Shown here one piece after another: positions 1-8,496 of a stretch of 64,000 bases of DNA. Source of the DNA: Treponema sp. (GTDB taxonomy: Bacteria > Spirochaetota > Spirochaetia > Treponematales > Treponemataceae); NCBI GenBank assembly GCA_014803985.1, contig JAAVAO010000008.1, positions 1-64,000 of the forward strand, written 5' to 3'. The notes beneath the pieces are model-generated. The model was not told the DNA's origin and did no database searches. It was given only the letters and a program-made list of their open reading frames with translations. The position numbers and the translations under genes were made by a program. Position 1 is the first letter of the stretch. Each line of letters begins with the position of its first letter.

Positions 1-285
1 GGAATGAGAAACTGCAATAAATAAGCAAGTTTTGAAAAGATAGAAAGAACATTCTTCCAGTTGCAGTGAAAAAGGCAAAACCATGCGCTCGCGCATTTCG
101 CGCTCATTGTGGCAAAGATTTTTTTCGCTGCTACCGCAGCGACCACAATCAGAGCGATTTTGCCTTTTTCACTGCGCCTTCGCGAATGTGTTTTATATTT
201 TCAAAAATCGCAGTTGATAAGCGAGTTTTTGAAAAAAACTCGCCATTAAAAACAGCAACGCTATTTCAGTTGCTGTTTTTAAACC
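1..285 (+). repeat. Modular hairpin repeat, copy 1 (cut by window edge)
   Basis: This copy enters the window inside the second hairpin module, continues into a palindromic insert (about 41-212), then shows a GCGAG/CTCGC hairpin and a final 12-bp stem hairpin (248-259 with 269-280). The same modules recur at 12202-12353, 12354-12668 and, reversed, at 28036-28188. It fills the gap downstream of the helicase gene. No coding gene is supported here. Confidence 0.8.
248..280 (-). terminator. Terminator-like hairpin after the hrpA-type gene
   Basis: A perfect 12-bp stem (248-259 with 269-280) has a 9-nt loop and is flanked by A and T runs, so it could stop transcription from either side. On the minus strand it follows the helicase stop by 16 nt. 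The stem is AT-rich and is also the last module of the dispersed repeat, so the terminator role is inferred. Confidence 0.4.
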
Positions 286-295
286 TTCGTTTCCC

Positions 296-2914
296 TTACA
301 CCATCTCATTGAGCATTCTGTAGGCCTCGTTGATTTTTTGTTGTTGTTCAGGGGTAAAAAACTCGTCTTTGTCAACAAGGGATTCAAGGGATGCCAGACT
401 TTCATTGACGGCAGTGGCAATGCCACGAGAAATTGAAACCCAATAATTGTCCTTGCCATCGGTGAAAAGACAGATAAATCCGTACTCGCGGCTTTTTTGC
501 TTCGCCACAACAATTTGTAAAATCAATTCAATCGCTTCAGTCAAAAGGTCGGCAGCATTTTCATCTTGTAAATTCACATTACATTTTTTGTTCCACGGAT
601 TATTCACCTCGTCACGAGGATACAGCCCGATGTTTTTCGCCGCCATGACCGCAGTATACAGTCGCTCGCCCCCCATCAAAGAGTAGCCGTTTTCATACAC
701 AATTTTAGCCTTTATATTTCCAAACGATTTTGGTGTCAATTCGTTCTTTTCAAGACGCACCGCAATAAGAAATTCTTTTATCGGAAGAATTGCAACGCTT
801 TCGCCCTTTATTTTTCTTAAGGCAAATCGCTTTCCACCGATTATTACGCTGTCATCATCAAAAATCTTTTTCTCTTCATCCCTGTGACTTTCTCCGCGTC
901 TTCGGCTTTTTTCAAGGTTTTTGTCAAAAATCTCAATTTCATTTTCAAAAGACTTTTGAGGTCGTGCATTATCAAGACGATTTACAAATCCCGCAGAAAG
1001 TTTTTCCAAAATTCGCTTTGTGAGCGGAGAAACGCTCATCGCAAACATTCTTGAAGTTCTCACAATCTCCCCTGCCACAATATACAGCGGATCTTGCCTG
1101 AACATCACGCTTCCCGGATGAATGCATATATGGTCTTGGGTGAGACTCTTGTATTTATTCTTTCCTGTTCTTACGCAAACAAATTGAATCATTCCAGACG
1201 CAATGCAAGAAAGGTAGTCCGCCTTGTCGCCACCAGAACTAATTGGTATGTTCATTTCAGAAACGATTTCGCTCAACTGCTTGTCTATATTTTCAATTTC
1301 AAGCAGAATTCGTTCGTCAAGATAATATCGTTTGCAGAATTTCGCCTTTGCATCAGGAGTCGTGCACTTTTCAAAGGCATCAAACATATTCAAAAACGAA
1401 ACAAAATCACCGTGAATGTCTCGGAACGAATGGTGCGCTTTTCTCGCCTCCATCTCTTCTCCCGGCGGTAAAATATAGGGAGAATTAGCAGAAAGAAAAC
1501 TTGACGCAACAAGAGCCTCTTTCAAAACGCTTGGATAGTGCATAATAGATTCCACTATTATTCGACTAACGCGCGGTTCAAGCGGAAATCGCACCATCAT
1601 TTTTCCAATTGAAGAAAGCGTGTTGTCCTCGTTGAGCGCACCGAGCATATTAAGCGTTTCCACTGCGCTGTCAATTCCATCCGCACCAGGAGATGAGATA
1701 AAATCAAAGCCCTTAAAGTTCGTAATTCCCAAATCAGCCATTTGCAAAACGACTTCACTTAAGTCCGTACGGTAAATTTCTTCTGTTGTATACATTGAGC
1801 GGGTGTCAAAATCCTTTTTTGAATACAGTCTGTAGCAAGTGCCAGGAGCAGTTCTTCCTGCACGCCCACGCCTTTGGTTGCAACTCGCCCTTGAAACTTG
1901 TGTTTCAATAAGACTTGAAGTGAATGTGTGTGGATTATAAAAATTCAACTTTGCAAGTCCTGAATCTATAACAGCAGTAATGTCTGGAATAGTAACAGAT
2001 GTTTCCGCAATGTTTGTAGAAATGATAATTTTTTTCTTTCCGTGAGGTGCTTTTAAAAACACTCGTTCCTGATCTTCCTTTGAAAGACGACCATACAGCG
2101 GAAGCGTGTGTATTCGCGAAGCAAAGTGCGACTTGTCAAGCAGCCTCATACAATCCTTGATAATTTTTTCACCAGGAAGAAAAATTAAAATGCCACCATT
2201 CACATTTCCATTGCCACTGGCATCTCTGTCGTTGTCAAGAATACGCTGAACTGTATCACAAATTTTTCCAAGAAGTTCGTCGCATCCTGCATCCGTTAAT
2301 GTAGTCGTGGGATTTTTTGGCGAATCATACACCATCGTTATAGGATATGTCACTGTGTCAATTGTTACGATGGGGCAGCCTCCAAAATAATCCTGAAACG
2401 CCTCCGCATTCATCGTTGCAGAACTCACTATGACTTTAAATTCCCTTCTCTCCTTTAAAACCCGCTTTAAAAGTCCCAGCACAAAATCAATGTTCAAGCT
2501 TCTCTCGTGCGCTTCGTCAACCATCATCACAGAATACTTTGAAAGCCACGGGTCAAGTTTCATCTCTTGAAGCAAAATCCCATCTGTCATTATCTTGATT
2601 TTTGTTGTCAAATCTGTTTTGTCTTCAAAGCGCATTTTATATCCCACAAGCCCTGGATATGTTGTTCCCAGTTGCTTTGAAATAAATTCGCTCACAGAAA
2701 GAGCGGCAATTCGGCGAGGTTGGGTTACAGCAATCATTCCCGTTTGATCATACCCCGCCTCGTGTAAAATTATGGGAATCTGAGTTGTTTTCCCAGACCC
2801 TGTCGGACTTTGCACAACAACAACTTGATTTTCCCGCAATGCATCTAGAATTCGATTTTTTTGCTCATACACTGGCAAAGTTTTATATTCAAAGTCATTT
2901 TTTTCTATTTCCAT
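296..2914 (-). CDS. hrpA: DEAH-box ATP-dependent helicase, HrpA type
   Basis: An 872-residue superfamily 2 helicase of the DEAH/RHA class, expected to unwind RNA using ATP. Visible motifs are Walker A GSGKTT (about 39-44), DEAHERS (about 133-139), SAT (165-167), the NIAETSVTIP segment (about 301-310) and QRRGRAGR (347-354). The helicase-associated region follows. The C-terminal 250 residues are less recognisable. It is shorter than enterobacterial HrpA (about 1300 aa) and nearer HrpB in length, but the motif context looks more HrpA-like. The start overlaps the end of the upstream CapA-like gene by 10 bp, so it is probably the last gene of a pta-capA-hrpA transcription unit. Symbol assignment is by family only. 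Confidence 0.85.
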   Translation of the reverse strand: MEIEKNDFEYKTLPVYEQKNRILDALRENQVVVVQSPTGSGKTTQIPIILHEAGYDQTGMIAVTQPRRIAALSVSEFISKQLGTTYPGLVGYKMRFEDKTDLTTKIKIMTDGILLQEMKLDPWLSKYSVMMVDEAHERSLNIDFVLGLLKRVLKERREFKVIVSSATMNAEAFQDYFGGCPIVTIDTVTYPITMVYDSPKNPTTTLTDAGCDELLGKICDTVQRILDNDRDASGNGNVNGGILIFLPGEKIIKDCMRLLDKSHFASRIHTLPLYGRLSKEDQERVFLKAPHGKKKIIISTNIAETSVTIPDITAVIDSGLAKLNFYNPHTFTSSLIETQVSRASCNQRRGRAGRTAPGTCYRLYSKKDFDTRSMYTTEEIYRTDLSEVVLQMADLGITNFKGFDFISSPGADGIDSAVETLNMLGALNEDNTLSSIGKMMVRFPLEPRVSRIIVESIMHYPSVLKEALVASSFLSANSPYILPPGEEMEARKAHHSFRDIHGDFVSFLNMFDAFEKCTTPDAKAKFCKRYYLDERILLEIENIDKQLSEIVSEMNIPISSGGDKADYLSCIASGMIQFVCVRTGKNKYKSLTQDHICIHPGSVMFRQDPLYIVAGEIVRTSRMFAMSVSPLTKRILEKLSAGFVNRLDNARPQKSFENEIEIFDKNLEKSRRRGESHRDEEKKIFDDDSVIIGGKRFALRKIKGESVAILPIKEFLIAVRLEKNELTPKSFGNIKAKIVYENGYSLMGGERLYTAVMAAKNIGLYPRDEVNNPWNKKCNVNLQDENAADLLTEAIELILQIVVAKQKSREYGFICLFTDGKDNYWVSISRGIATAVNESLASLESLVDKDEFFTPEQQQKINEAYRMLNEMV

Positions 2915-4113
2915 ATAATTGTTTCCTTTGTGTTTTCAGCCTTTTTCATTCGGCTTTGTATATAAGACGCCCATTTGTTTTTTCCAGCGTCTGTTAGTTC
3001 TTGAACAAAATCATTGTCCAGTTTTTTTATAACAAATTCCCCTGTCTCATTTATATAGGTCGTTATATAAACAGGCTCGTATTTCGCTATTATAACATTT
3101 TTTTCATCTTGAGAAGCGGTGTTTTTAGAAAAAGTTACCCTCATCATAACACCATCCCCTCTGTCATCTCGTGCATTCATCGGATTTTCAAGTTGCGGTT
3201 GCCGTCGTTGACCGCTCACTGTGTTTCCGTTTCCATACATCACGATTTTTTGAATAGATCCAGTTGCCTCATCTCCATACATTTCTCGTTCACGGATTAT
3301 ATGCGTATGGTTTGCCCAAATTACATCAACGCCATTTTCCAAAAGCATTGCATAATACTCCCGTCTCGTTTGCTTCACATCGGCAACATATTCCGATTCG
3401 TCCGTGTGAATCGAAGCAATAAATAGATCACACGGATTTTTTTCTCGCACATTCTTTACGTACTCTGCAAATTTTTTTCGTCCATCAACGGTATAGGGAG
3501 TGTAATTTAGATACGACTGATAGTTCGGAGTGTTCAGAATTTCAGTGACAGCAACAAATAAAATTCTCCAATCATTTTTTTCTATTAGACAAACGCTAAA
3601 AGCGTCATCAGGGGAATTTTTCAAGCCTGAAAAATAAATTGGATTGTCAGTTGACTTTGTTTTTTCGTGAACTTCATTTGCCCATAATAGAGTGCTTTTT
3701 ATTCCGCCAAGTCCCTGATCATTGGCATGATTATTGACAAGGGAAAAGACAGAAAAACCTGCATTTATCACTTCGTCAACATAATCTGAATGCATATTGA
3801 ACGTTGGATAGCTTTCATACGGACGAGAGTTGTCAACAGGGGCTTCAATATTTGCAAAAGCAATGTCACAGTCTTTTGTCTCCGAATAAACGCCCTCCCA
3901 AATTTTCCTGTAGCCCTTCATCCTAAAATTTTCTTCGTGAGCCATAACATCGCCTGCAAAAAGCAATGTTATCTCGCTAGACGGCATCTCGCCAAAAGCA
4001 TTTTCACCATTGAAACCCTCTTCGTCTGAAATTTTTGAGGATACACACGAAAAAAGAATTGGAAAAAGAAACAAAGCCGCTAAAAGCGTTGCTGCAATTT
4101 TTAACGGCTGCAT
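2905..4113 (-). CDS. CapA-family (PGA_cap) lipoprotein, metallophosphatase-like
   Basis: A 402-residue protein starting with a signal peptide that ends in a lipobox-like ILFSC at about residue 21, so it is probably lipid-anchored outside the cytoplasm. The rest has CapA/PGA_cap-family metallophosphatase-like motifs: LLFAGDVMAH, FANIEAPVD, LVNNHANDQG, IHTDES and WANHTHI, which supply Asp, Asn and His metal ligands. CapA proteins are known from poly-gamma-glutamate capsule synthesis, but no capB/capC neighbours are here, so its substrate is unknown. I chose the ATG at 4113 because the signal peptide begins there; the frame is open further upstream into pta but that extension has no signal-like sequence. 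It has no good Shine-Dalgarno and may depend on coupling to pta. Confidence 0.8.
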   Translation of the reverse strand: MQPLKIAATLLAALFLFPILFSCVSSKISDEEGFNGENAFGEMPSSEITLLFAGDVMAHEENFRMKGYRKIWEGVYSETKDCDIAFANIEAPVDNSRPYESYPTFNMHSDYVDEVINAGFSVFSLVNNHANDQGLGGIKSTLLWANEVHEKTKSTDNPIYFSGLKNSPDDAFSVCLIEKNDWRILFVAVTEILNTPNYQSYLNYTPYTVDGRKKFAEYVKNVREKNPCDLFIASIHTDESEYVADVKQTRREYYAMLLENGVDVIWANHTHIIREREMYGDEATGSIQKIVMYGNGNTVSGQRRQPQLENPMNARDDRGDGVMMRVTFSKNTASQDEKNVIIAKYEPVYITTYINETGEFVIKKLDNDFVQELTDAGKNKWASYIQSRMKKAENTKETIIWK

Positions 4114-4157
4114 CTTTTTTGTATCAAACGAATCAGATTTCACTTGCACCACTATGC

Positions 4158-5189
4158 TTACGCCTGAAGTGCTGTAACAGCAACAGTTGCAATGATGTCT
4201 TCCACAGAGCAACCGCGACTCAAGTCGTTGAGTGGCTTTGCAAATCCTTGACAAACAGGGCCAACCGCCATCCAGCCTCCCATTCGCTGTGCAATTTTAT
4301 AGCCTATGTTTCCTGCGTTGATATTGGGGAAAACAAACACATTTGCATGACCTGCAACATCACTTTCAGGGGCTTTTAAAGCGGCAACTTCAGGACTCAC
4401 GGCAGCGTCAAATTGAAATTCACCATCTAGTTTTAAATCGGGGGCTTTTTCATGCGCAATTCGCACAGCCTCCTGCACTTTTGGAACAGACTTCAAATAC
4501 TTATCGTCGTTTCCGCTGCCCTTTGTGCTAAAAGAAAGAAGCGCAACGCGTGGCTCAATACCAGCAATCTTTTTCGCAGTGTCGGCAGACGCAATTGCAA
4601 TCTCCGAAAGTTCCTCCGCGCTTGGCTCGATATTTATGGCGCAGTCTGCAAGAAGCGCAACACCCTCTGAAATATATTTATTTCCACCTTCTGGAGCAAC
4701 CATTATAAAACATGAAGAAACTGTTTTCACCCCTTCCCTTGTTTTTATCACTTGCAAACCTGGTCGAAGCGTGTTTGCGGTAGAATGGCATGCGCCAGAG
4801 ACAAAGCCATCGGCATCTCCAGCCTTTAGCATAAGCGCGCCAAACATTGTCCTGTCCTTTAGGATATACGCTTTTGCCGCAGAAACATCTGCATATTCAG
4901 GCTGCCCCGTTTTTTTGTTAATTTTTCCTTCGCGCGCTTTAAAAAGAAGCTCGGCGTATTCATCAGTTTTTGAGTATGTTGCAGGCTCCACAAGTTCAAC
5001 GCCCGTCAAATCAACATTTGGCGCAACGGTAGCGCACTCTTCTGCATTTCCAATCAAAATGATTTTTGCAATTCCCTCTTTTACGATTTGAGAGGCAGCC
5101 TCAACAACACGCTTGTCCTCCCCTTCGCAAAGCACGATTTTTCTTCCTGCCTTTTTAGCCTTTTCCTTTAGCTCCGTCACAAAGTCCAT
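4158..5189 (-). CDS. pta: Phosphate acetyltransferase
   Basis: A 343-residue short-form phosphotransacetylase, which interconverts acetyl-CoA and acetyl phosphate in fermentative acetate metabolism. The N-terminus (FVTELKEKAKKAGRKIVL, then EGEDKRVVEAA), the GFVSGACHSTANTLRPGL segment (about 130-147) and the C-terminal VFPNINAGNIGYKIAQR segment match the family along its whole length. A GAGGTAG ribosome site lies just upstream of ATG 5189. A consensus promoter sits about 100 bp upstream. The CapA-like gene follows directly. No ackA is in the window. Confidence 0.95.
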   Translation of the reverse strand: MDFVTELKEKAKKAGRKIVLCEGEDKRVVEAASQIVKEGIAKIILIGNAEECATVAPNVDLTGVELVEPATYSKTDEYAELLFKAREGKINKKTGQPEYADVSAAKAYILKDRTMFGALMLKAGDADGFVSGACHSTANTLRPGLQVIKTREGVKTVSSCFIMVAPEGGNKYISEGVALLADCAINIEPSAEELSEIAIASADTAKKIAGIEPRVALLSFSTKGSGNDDKYLKSVPKVQEAVRIAHEKAPDLKLDGEFQFDAAVSPEVAALKAPESDVAGHANVFVFPNINAGNIGYKIAQRMGGWMAVGPVCQGFAKPLNDLSRGCSVEDIIATVAVTALQA

Positions 5190-5291
5190 ATTCTACCTCA
5201 ATATAATTTTTATAAATCAACATTCACCCACATTGCAAGCCACCCCGCAAGCACTTTTTTCGTCTCGTTGCAAAATGAGAGTATACATTGC

Positions 5292-5320
5292 ATTATAGCA
5301 CAATTTTTTCCCGATGACAA
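5292..5320 (-). promoter_or_regulatory. Sigma-70 promoter for pta
   Basis: On the minus strand TTGTCA (5320-5315) and TATAAT (5297-5292) are separated by 17 nt. Transcription would begin near 5285, giving a leader of about 95 nt before pta. Confidence 0.65.
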
Positions 5321-5478
5321 ATTCCCACACAAAAGATCAAAAAATGCAGCCTTTGCCCTTACCCAAAATAGAATTTTTTTAAAATGCTAGTCGATACAAA
5401 AAAAATTGTGTATAATTTATAAGGGAGATATTTATAAAAAACAACATTTTAGAATGAAACAAATTATGGAGTGTTAGT

Positions 5479-6060
5479 ATGAAAAAAGGATCATTGTTTT
5501 TGGGACTTTTGTTTTGTCTAGCGGGTTTGCTTTTGTTGATTATGCCCGGCTTCGTGATAAAAGTTCTTGTAATTCTTTTTGGAATAGAGGCTATTGCCAA
5601 TGGAATTTATGGCTTGATTTATATGCGCCGTCTTATTCCCGATTCATCTTTTCAGTCTACTGTAGTCACACGCTCTATGCTAAGCATTGTAATCGGCTTG
5701 CTCGCTGTATTCCTGCCGCTTAAATTTGCACAGACAATGTGGACCATTATGCTTTTTACACTCGCCATATATATGATTATAGTTGCACTTATGGAAATGT
5801 ACCTTTTGGGTAAACTGCGCACAACTTCAGTTGAAAGAAAACCGTTTATTTTTGAAGCAATCATTTCAATTGTAGTTGCAATTTTAATGTTTATCATCGG
5901 GGCAAAGAACGGAGCAGTATTTGTAAGAATTGTCGGTGCACTTATTTTGCTAGCGGGATCTCTTTTCCTGTTCTTGCTGTGGAAAAACCGTCCTATCGTG
6001 CAAGAACCCGTTGAAGTGGTAGACGACATTTCAGGCACAATAGAAAAACCAGGCGAGTAA
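5479..6060 (+). CDS. DUF308/HdeD-like membrane protein
   Basis: A 193-residue protein with about six hydrophobic segments, paired in the way of the DUF308 family to which E. coli HdeD belongs. The N-terminal GLLFCLAGLLLLIMPGFVIK and the repeated GLLAVFLPLKFAQT-like and LIGAKNG-like stretches support the call. The C-terminus is short, acidic and cytoplasmic-looking. The biochemical role is unknown; HdeD is linked to acid resistance in E. coli, which should not be assumed here. GGAG precedes the ATG. The ThyX-like gene starts 7 nt after its stop, so the two are probably co-transcribed. Confidence 0.75.
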   Translation: MKKGSLFLGLLFCLAGLLLLIMPGFVIKVLVILFGIEAIANGIYGLIYMRRLIPDSSFQSTVVTRSMLSIVIGLLAVFLPLKFAQTMWTIMLFTLAIYMIIVALMEMYLLGKLRTTSVERKPFIFEAIISIVVAILMFIIGAKNGAVFVRIVGALILLAGSLFLFLLWKNRPIVQEPVEVVDDISGTIEKPGE

Positions 6061-6067
6061 AACGATT

Positions 6068-6685
6068 ATGATTACCATTAATAAAGTTGAAGTATTCGGA
6101 TGGGAAGCGGCTATCCGAGGAATGAGAAATTCGTTTAACAGCTGGGATAAAAGCGACTCAGCATATAACAGCAAAACGGGAAAATTTGAAGTGGGAGAAG
6201 CGGACATTGAATTGATGGACAGGCTTAGTCGTTCAGGTCCAAGCCATGCAAAATTTCTGCGATATATTGTCGTTACATTTGACATCACGGCTCCCCGCTA
6301 TTGGTGGGCGGAAATGGACACATATAAAGTCGGAACTGTTCGCAACAGCTGCTCCACAATGCACAAAGTGCAGGCAAAGGAATTTGAACGGTCTGACTTC
6401 AGCGTTGAACATTTGAATGAAGAGTCCCTCACAATTTTAGACGAACTCATAAAAACGATCAACGCAGCCCGAAATAGATACAACGCAGAAAAGAACAAAG
6501 ACGATTGGTGGCAAATGATAGAATTGCTTCCTGCAAGTTTAAATCAAAAAGCGACCTTACAATTAAACTATCAAGTTTTGCAAGGTATTTATTTTACAAG
6601 AAAGGATCACAGGCTAGATGAATGGCACGACTTTTGCCATTGGATAGAAAGCCTTCCGCATTCACAGTTAATTATAGGAAAATGA
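6068..6685 (+). CDS. ThyX-like protein with altered signature
   Basis: A 205-residue protein resembling the FAD-dependent thymidylate synthase superfamily in layout: RNSFNSWDKSDS near the N-terminus, SGPSHAKFLRYIVVTFDITA at mid-protein, then WWAEMDTYKVGTVRNSCSTM and, near the end, LLPASLNQKATLQLNY. The classical ThyX motif RHRxxSxNxxS is not present; the corresponding segment reads RNSCSTMHK. I recall similar proteins in Firmicutes and phages under the ThyX label, but real dTMP synthesis is unproven. It lies between a DUF308 gene and a RelA/SpoT homologue, overlapping the latter by ATGA, so translation is coupled. Thymidylate synthesis is possible but not the only reading. Confidence 0.55.
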   Translation: MITINKVEVFGWEAAIRGMRNSFNSWDKSDSAYNSKTGKFEVGEADIELMDRLSRSGPSHAKFLRYIVVTFDITAPRYWWAEMDTYKVGTVRNSCSTMHKVQAKEFERSDFSVEHLNEESLTILDELIKTINAARNRYNAEKNKDDWWQMIELLPASLNQKATLQLNYQVLQGIYFTRKDHRLDEWHDFCHWIESLPHSQLIIGK

Positions 6686-8496
6686 GTTCTGAATCTGTTT
6701 TTACAGCTGACAAAAACGACACAACCGCTCTCATCGAAGAATTTTTTGAGAAGAATCCGCTGTACACGGAAGACGCAAAATCAAAAATTCTTAACGCATG
6801 GAATTTTCTGTGCGAAAAATGCGGAGATAAAAAACGCTCTTGCGGATCTCCCTATTATCTTCACTGCCTGAGAATTGCATATATCCTTGCAGAAGCAAAG
6901 CTTGACGATGACTGCGTGGCGGCAGGAATATTGCATTGCATTTATGACTTGGGAGTGACAGACGAGGAGTTGCAAGAACAGTTTGGAAAAACTATTGCAA
7001 ATTTGGTCAATGGATCAGAAAAGTTCAAGGAATTTTCTGTCGCTTCAAAAACGCTAAAACAGGCAGATGCAATTCGCAAAATGCTTTTCGCATTGGCTGA
7101 TGATGTTCGGATCATATTTGTGAAACTTGCAGATAAACTTGATCGCATCAGAAATATAAAATCTCTTGAACAAAACGAACGGCGCACTCTCGCTTCTGAA
7201 GCCCTTGATATATGGGCGCCCCTTGCGGATAGGCTTGGCATACAAAACGCAAAAAACGAATTTGAGGACTTAAGCCTAAAATATATGAATCCCGATGCAT
7301 TTCAACAAATAAAGGCTGTAATCGCGCAAAAGAAAAATGAAAGAGCAACGTACCTACATAATGCCGTTTCAAAAATTCAAGAAGAAGCAAAAAAGGCGGG
7401 AATTGAAGTGAGCATTTCAAGCCGCGCAAAACATTTCTATTCAATATATCAGAAAATGAGAAAACGAAACAAAGAGCCTGGAGAACTCTTTGATTTGTTG
7501 GCGTTGAGAATCATTTGTAAGAAGAACAGCGACTGCTATATTCTCATTGGAATTGTTCATGGACTATGGAAGCCTCTTGAGGGGCGTTTCAAAGACTACA
7601 TAGCAATGCCAAAGTCAAACGGCTACCAGTCACTGCACACAACGGTTATGTGCGAAGGACGCCCCCTTGAAATACAAATTAGAACTCAAAAAATGCATGA
7701 CATGGCAGAAAATGGCATTGCATCGCACTGGCTTTATAAAAAAGGGATGAACCATGATGCGGTTGATGTAAAAAGCCTTGAAATTTTTAATAAATTGCAC
7801 GAAATAAAAAACAGCGAAATTATAGACGAGGGATTTTTCCAAAAATACAAAAATGAACTTTTAAAAGATGAAATTCTTGTTTTTACACCAAAGGGCGATG
7901 TGAAAAAACTTCCCGTTGGAGCAAACGCAATTGATTTTGCCTATTCAATTCATTCAGCGGTGGGCGAAAAAATTGTTGGCGCAAAGGCAAATGGAAAAAT
8001 AATTCCTATTACAAAACCGCTAGAAAACACTCAGATTATTGAAATTCTCACAAACCCAAATGCACATCCAACTGAAGCGCAATTAAAGAGTGCGAAAACA
8101 GCAAAGGCTCACCAAAAAATTCATTCGTGGCTTTGCGCAAACGACCCCAACTTTGTGGACAAACCGTTCCTTGAAAAAACGGAAGCCGAAAACAATGCGC
8201 ATGCAGCAAACGCACGCCACATTCAAAACGAAAAGCGGAATCAAAAAAAGAAAAAAGCCGGCATTGCACAAGAAAAAAGCAATAGAGTGAGCATCGGAGG
8301 GGAAACAAATTTTCTTGTAACGTTTGCAAAGTGTTGCAATCCGCAGTACCCAGATCCTATCGCAGGATATATTTCAAGAAATCGCGGCATAACAATACAT
8401 CGCGCAGACTGCTACATTTACCAAAGAATACAAGACTTGACAAGGCGTTCTATAAAAGTTGAATGGGATGAACAACCTATCGCCCAAAATCCCTAA
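6682..8496 (+). CDS. RelA/SpoT homologue, synthetase intact, hydrolase motifs degraded
   Basis: A 604-residue long-type RSH protein that should make (p)ppGpp from ATP and GDP/GTP. The start is the ATG overlapping the previous stop (ATGA), preceded by AGGA. An HD-like domain (about 30-200) keeps H61, H85 and D151, but the HD pair is HC (85-86), the following ED pair is DL (89-90) and the usual Asn of the LADxLxN motif is Arg155. The synthetase domain (about 245-355) keeps RAKHFYSIYQKM, D271, RFKDYIAMPKSNGYQSLHTT and E330-IQIRT. A TGS domain (about 397-458) and a Cys-rich segment (FAKCCNP) follow. The C-terminal ACT/RRM domain of usual 700-750 aa enzymes is absent. Its end overlaps the convergent U32 gene by 20 bp. 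Confidence 0.88.
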   Translation: MSSESVFTADKNDTTALIEEFFEKNPLYTEDAKSKILNAWNFLCEKCGDKKRSCGSPYYLHCLRIAYILAEAKLDDDCVAAGILHCIYDLGVTDEELQEQFGKTIANLVNGSEKFKEFSVASKTLKQADAIRKMLFALADDVRIIFVKLADKLDRIRNIKSLEQNERRTLASEALDIWAPLADRLGIQNAKNEFEDLSLKYMNPDAFQQIKAVIAQKKNERATYLHNAVSKIQEEAKKAGIEVSISSRAKHFYSIYQKMRKRNKEPGELFDLLALRIICKKNSDCYILIGIVHGLWKPLEGRFKDYIAMPKSNGYQSLHTTVMCEGRPLEIQIRTQKMHDMAENGIASHWLYKKGMNHDAVDVKSLEIFNKLHEIKNSEIIDEGFFQKYKNELLKDEILVFTPKGDVKKLPVGANAIDFAYSIHSAVGEKIVGAKANGKIIPITKPLENTQIIEILTNPNAHPTEAQLKSAKTAKAHQKIHSWLCANDPNFVDKPFLEKTEAENNAHAANARHIQNEKRNQKKKKAGIAQEKSNRVSIGGETNFLVTFAKCCNPQYPDPIAGYISRNRGITIHRADCYIYQRIQDLTRRSIKVEWDEQPIAQNP

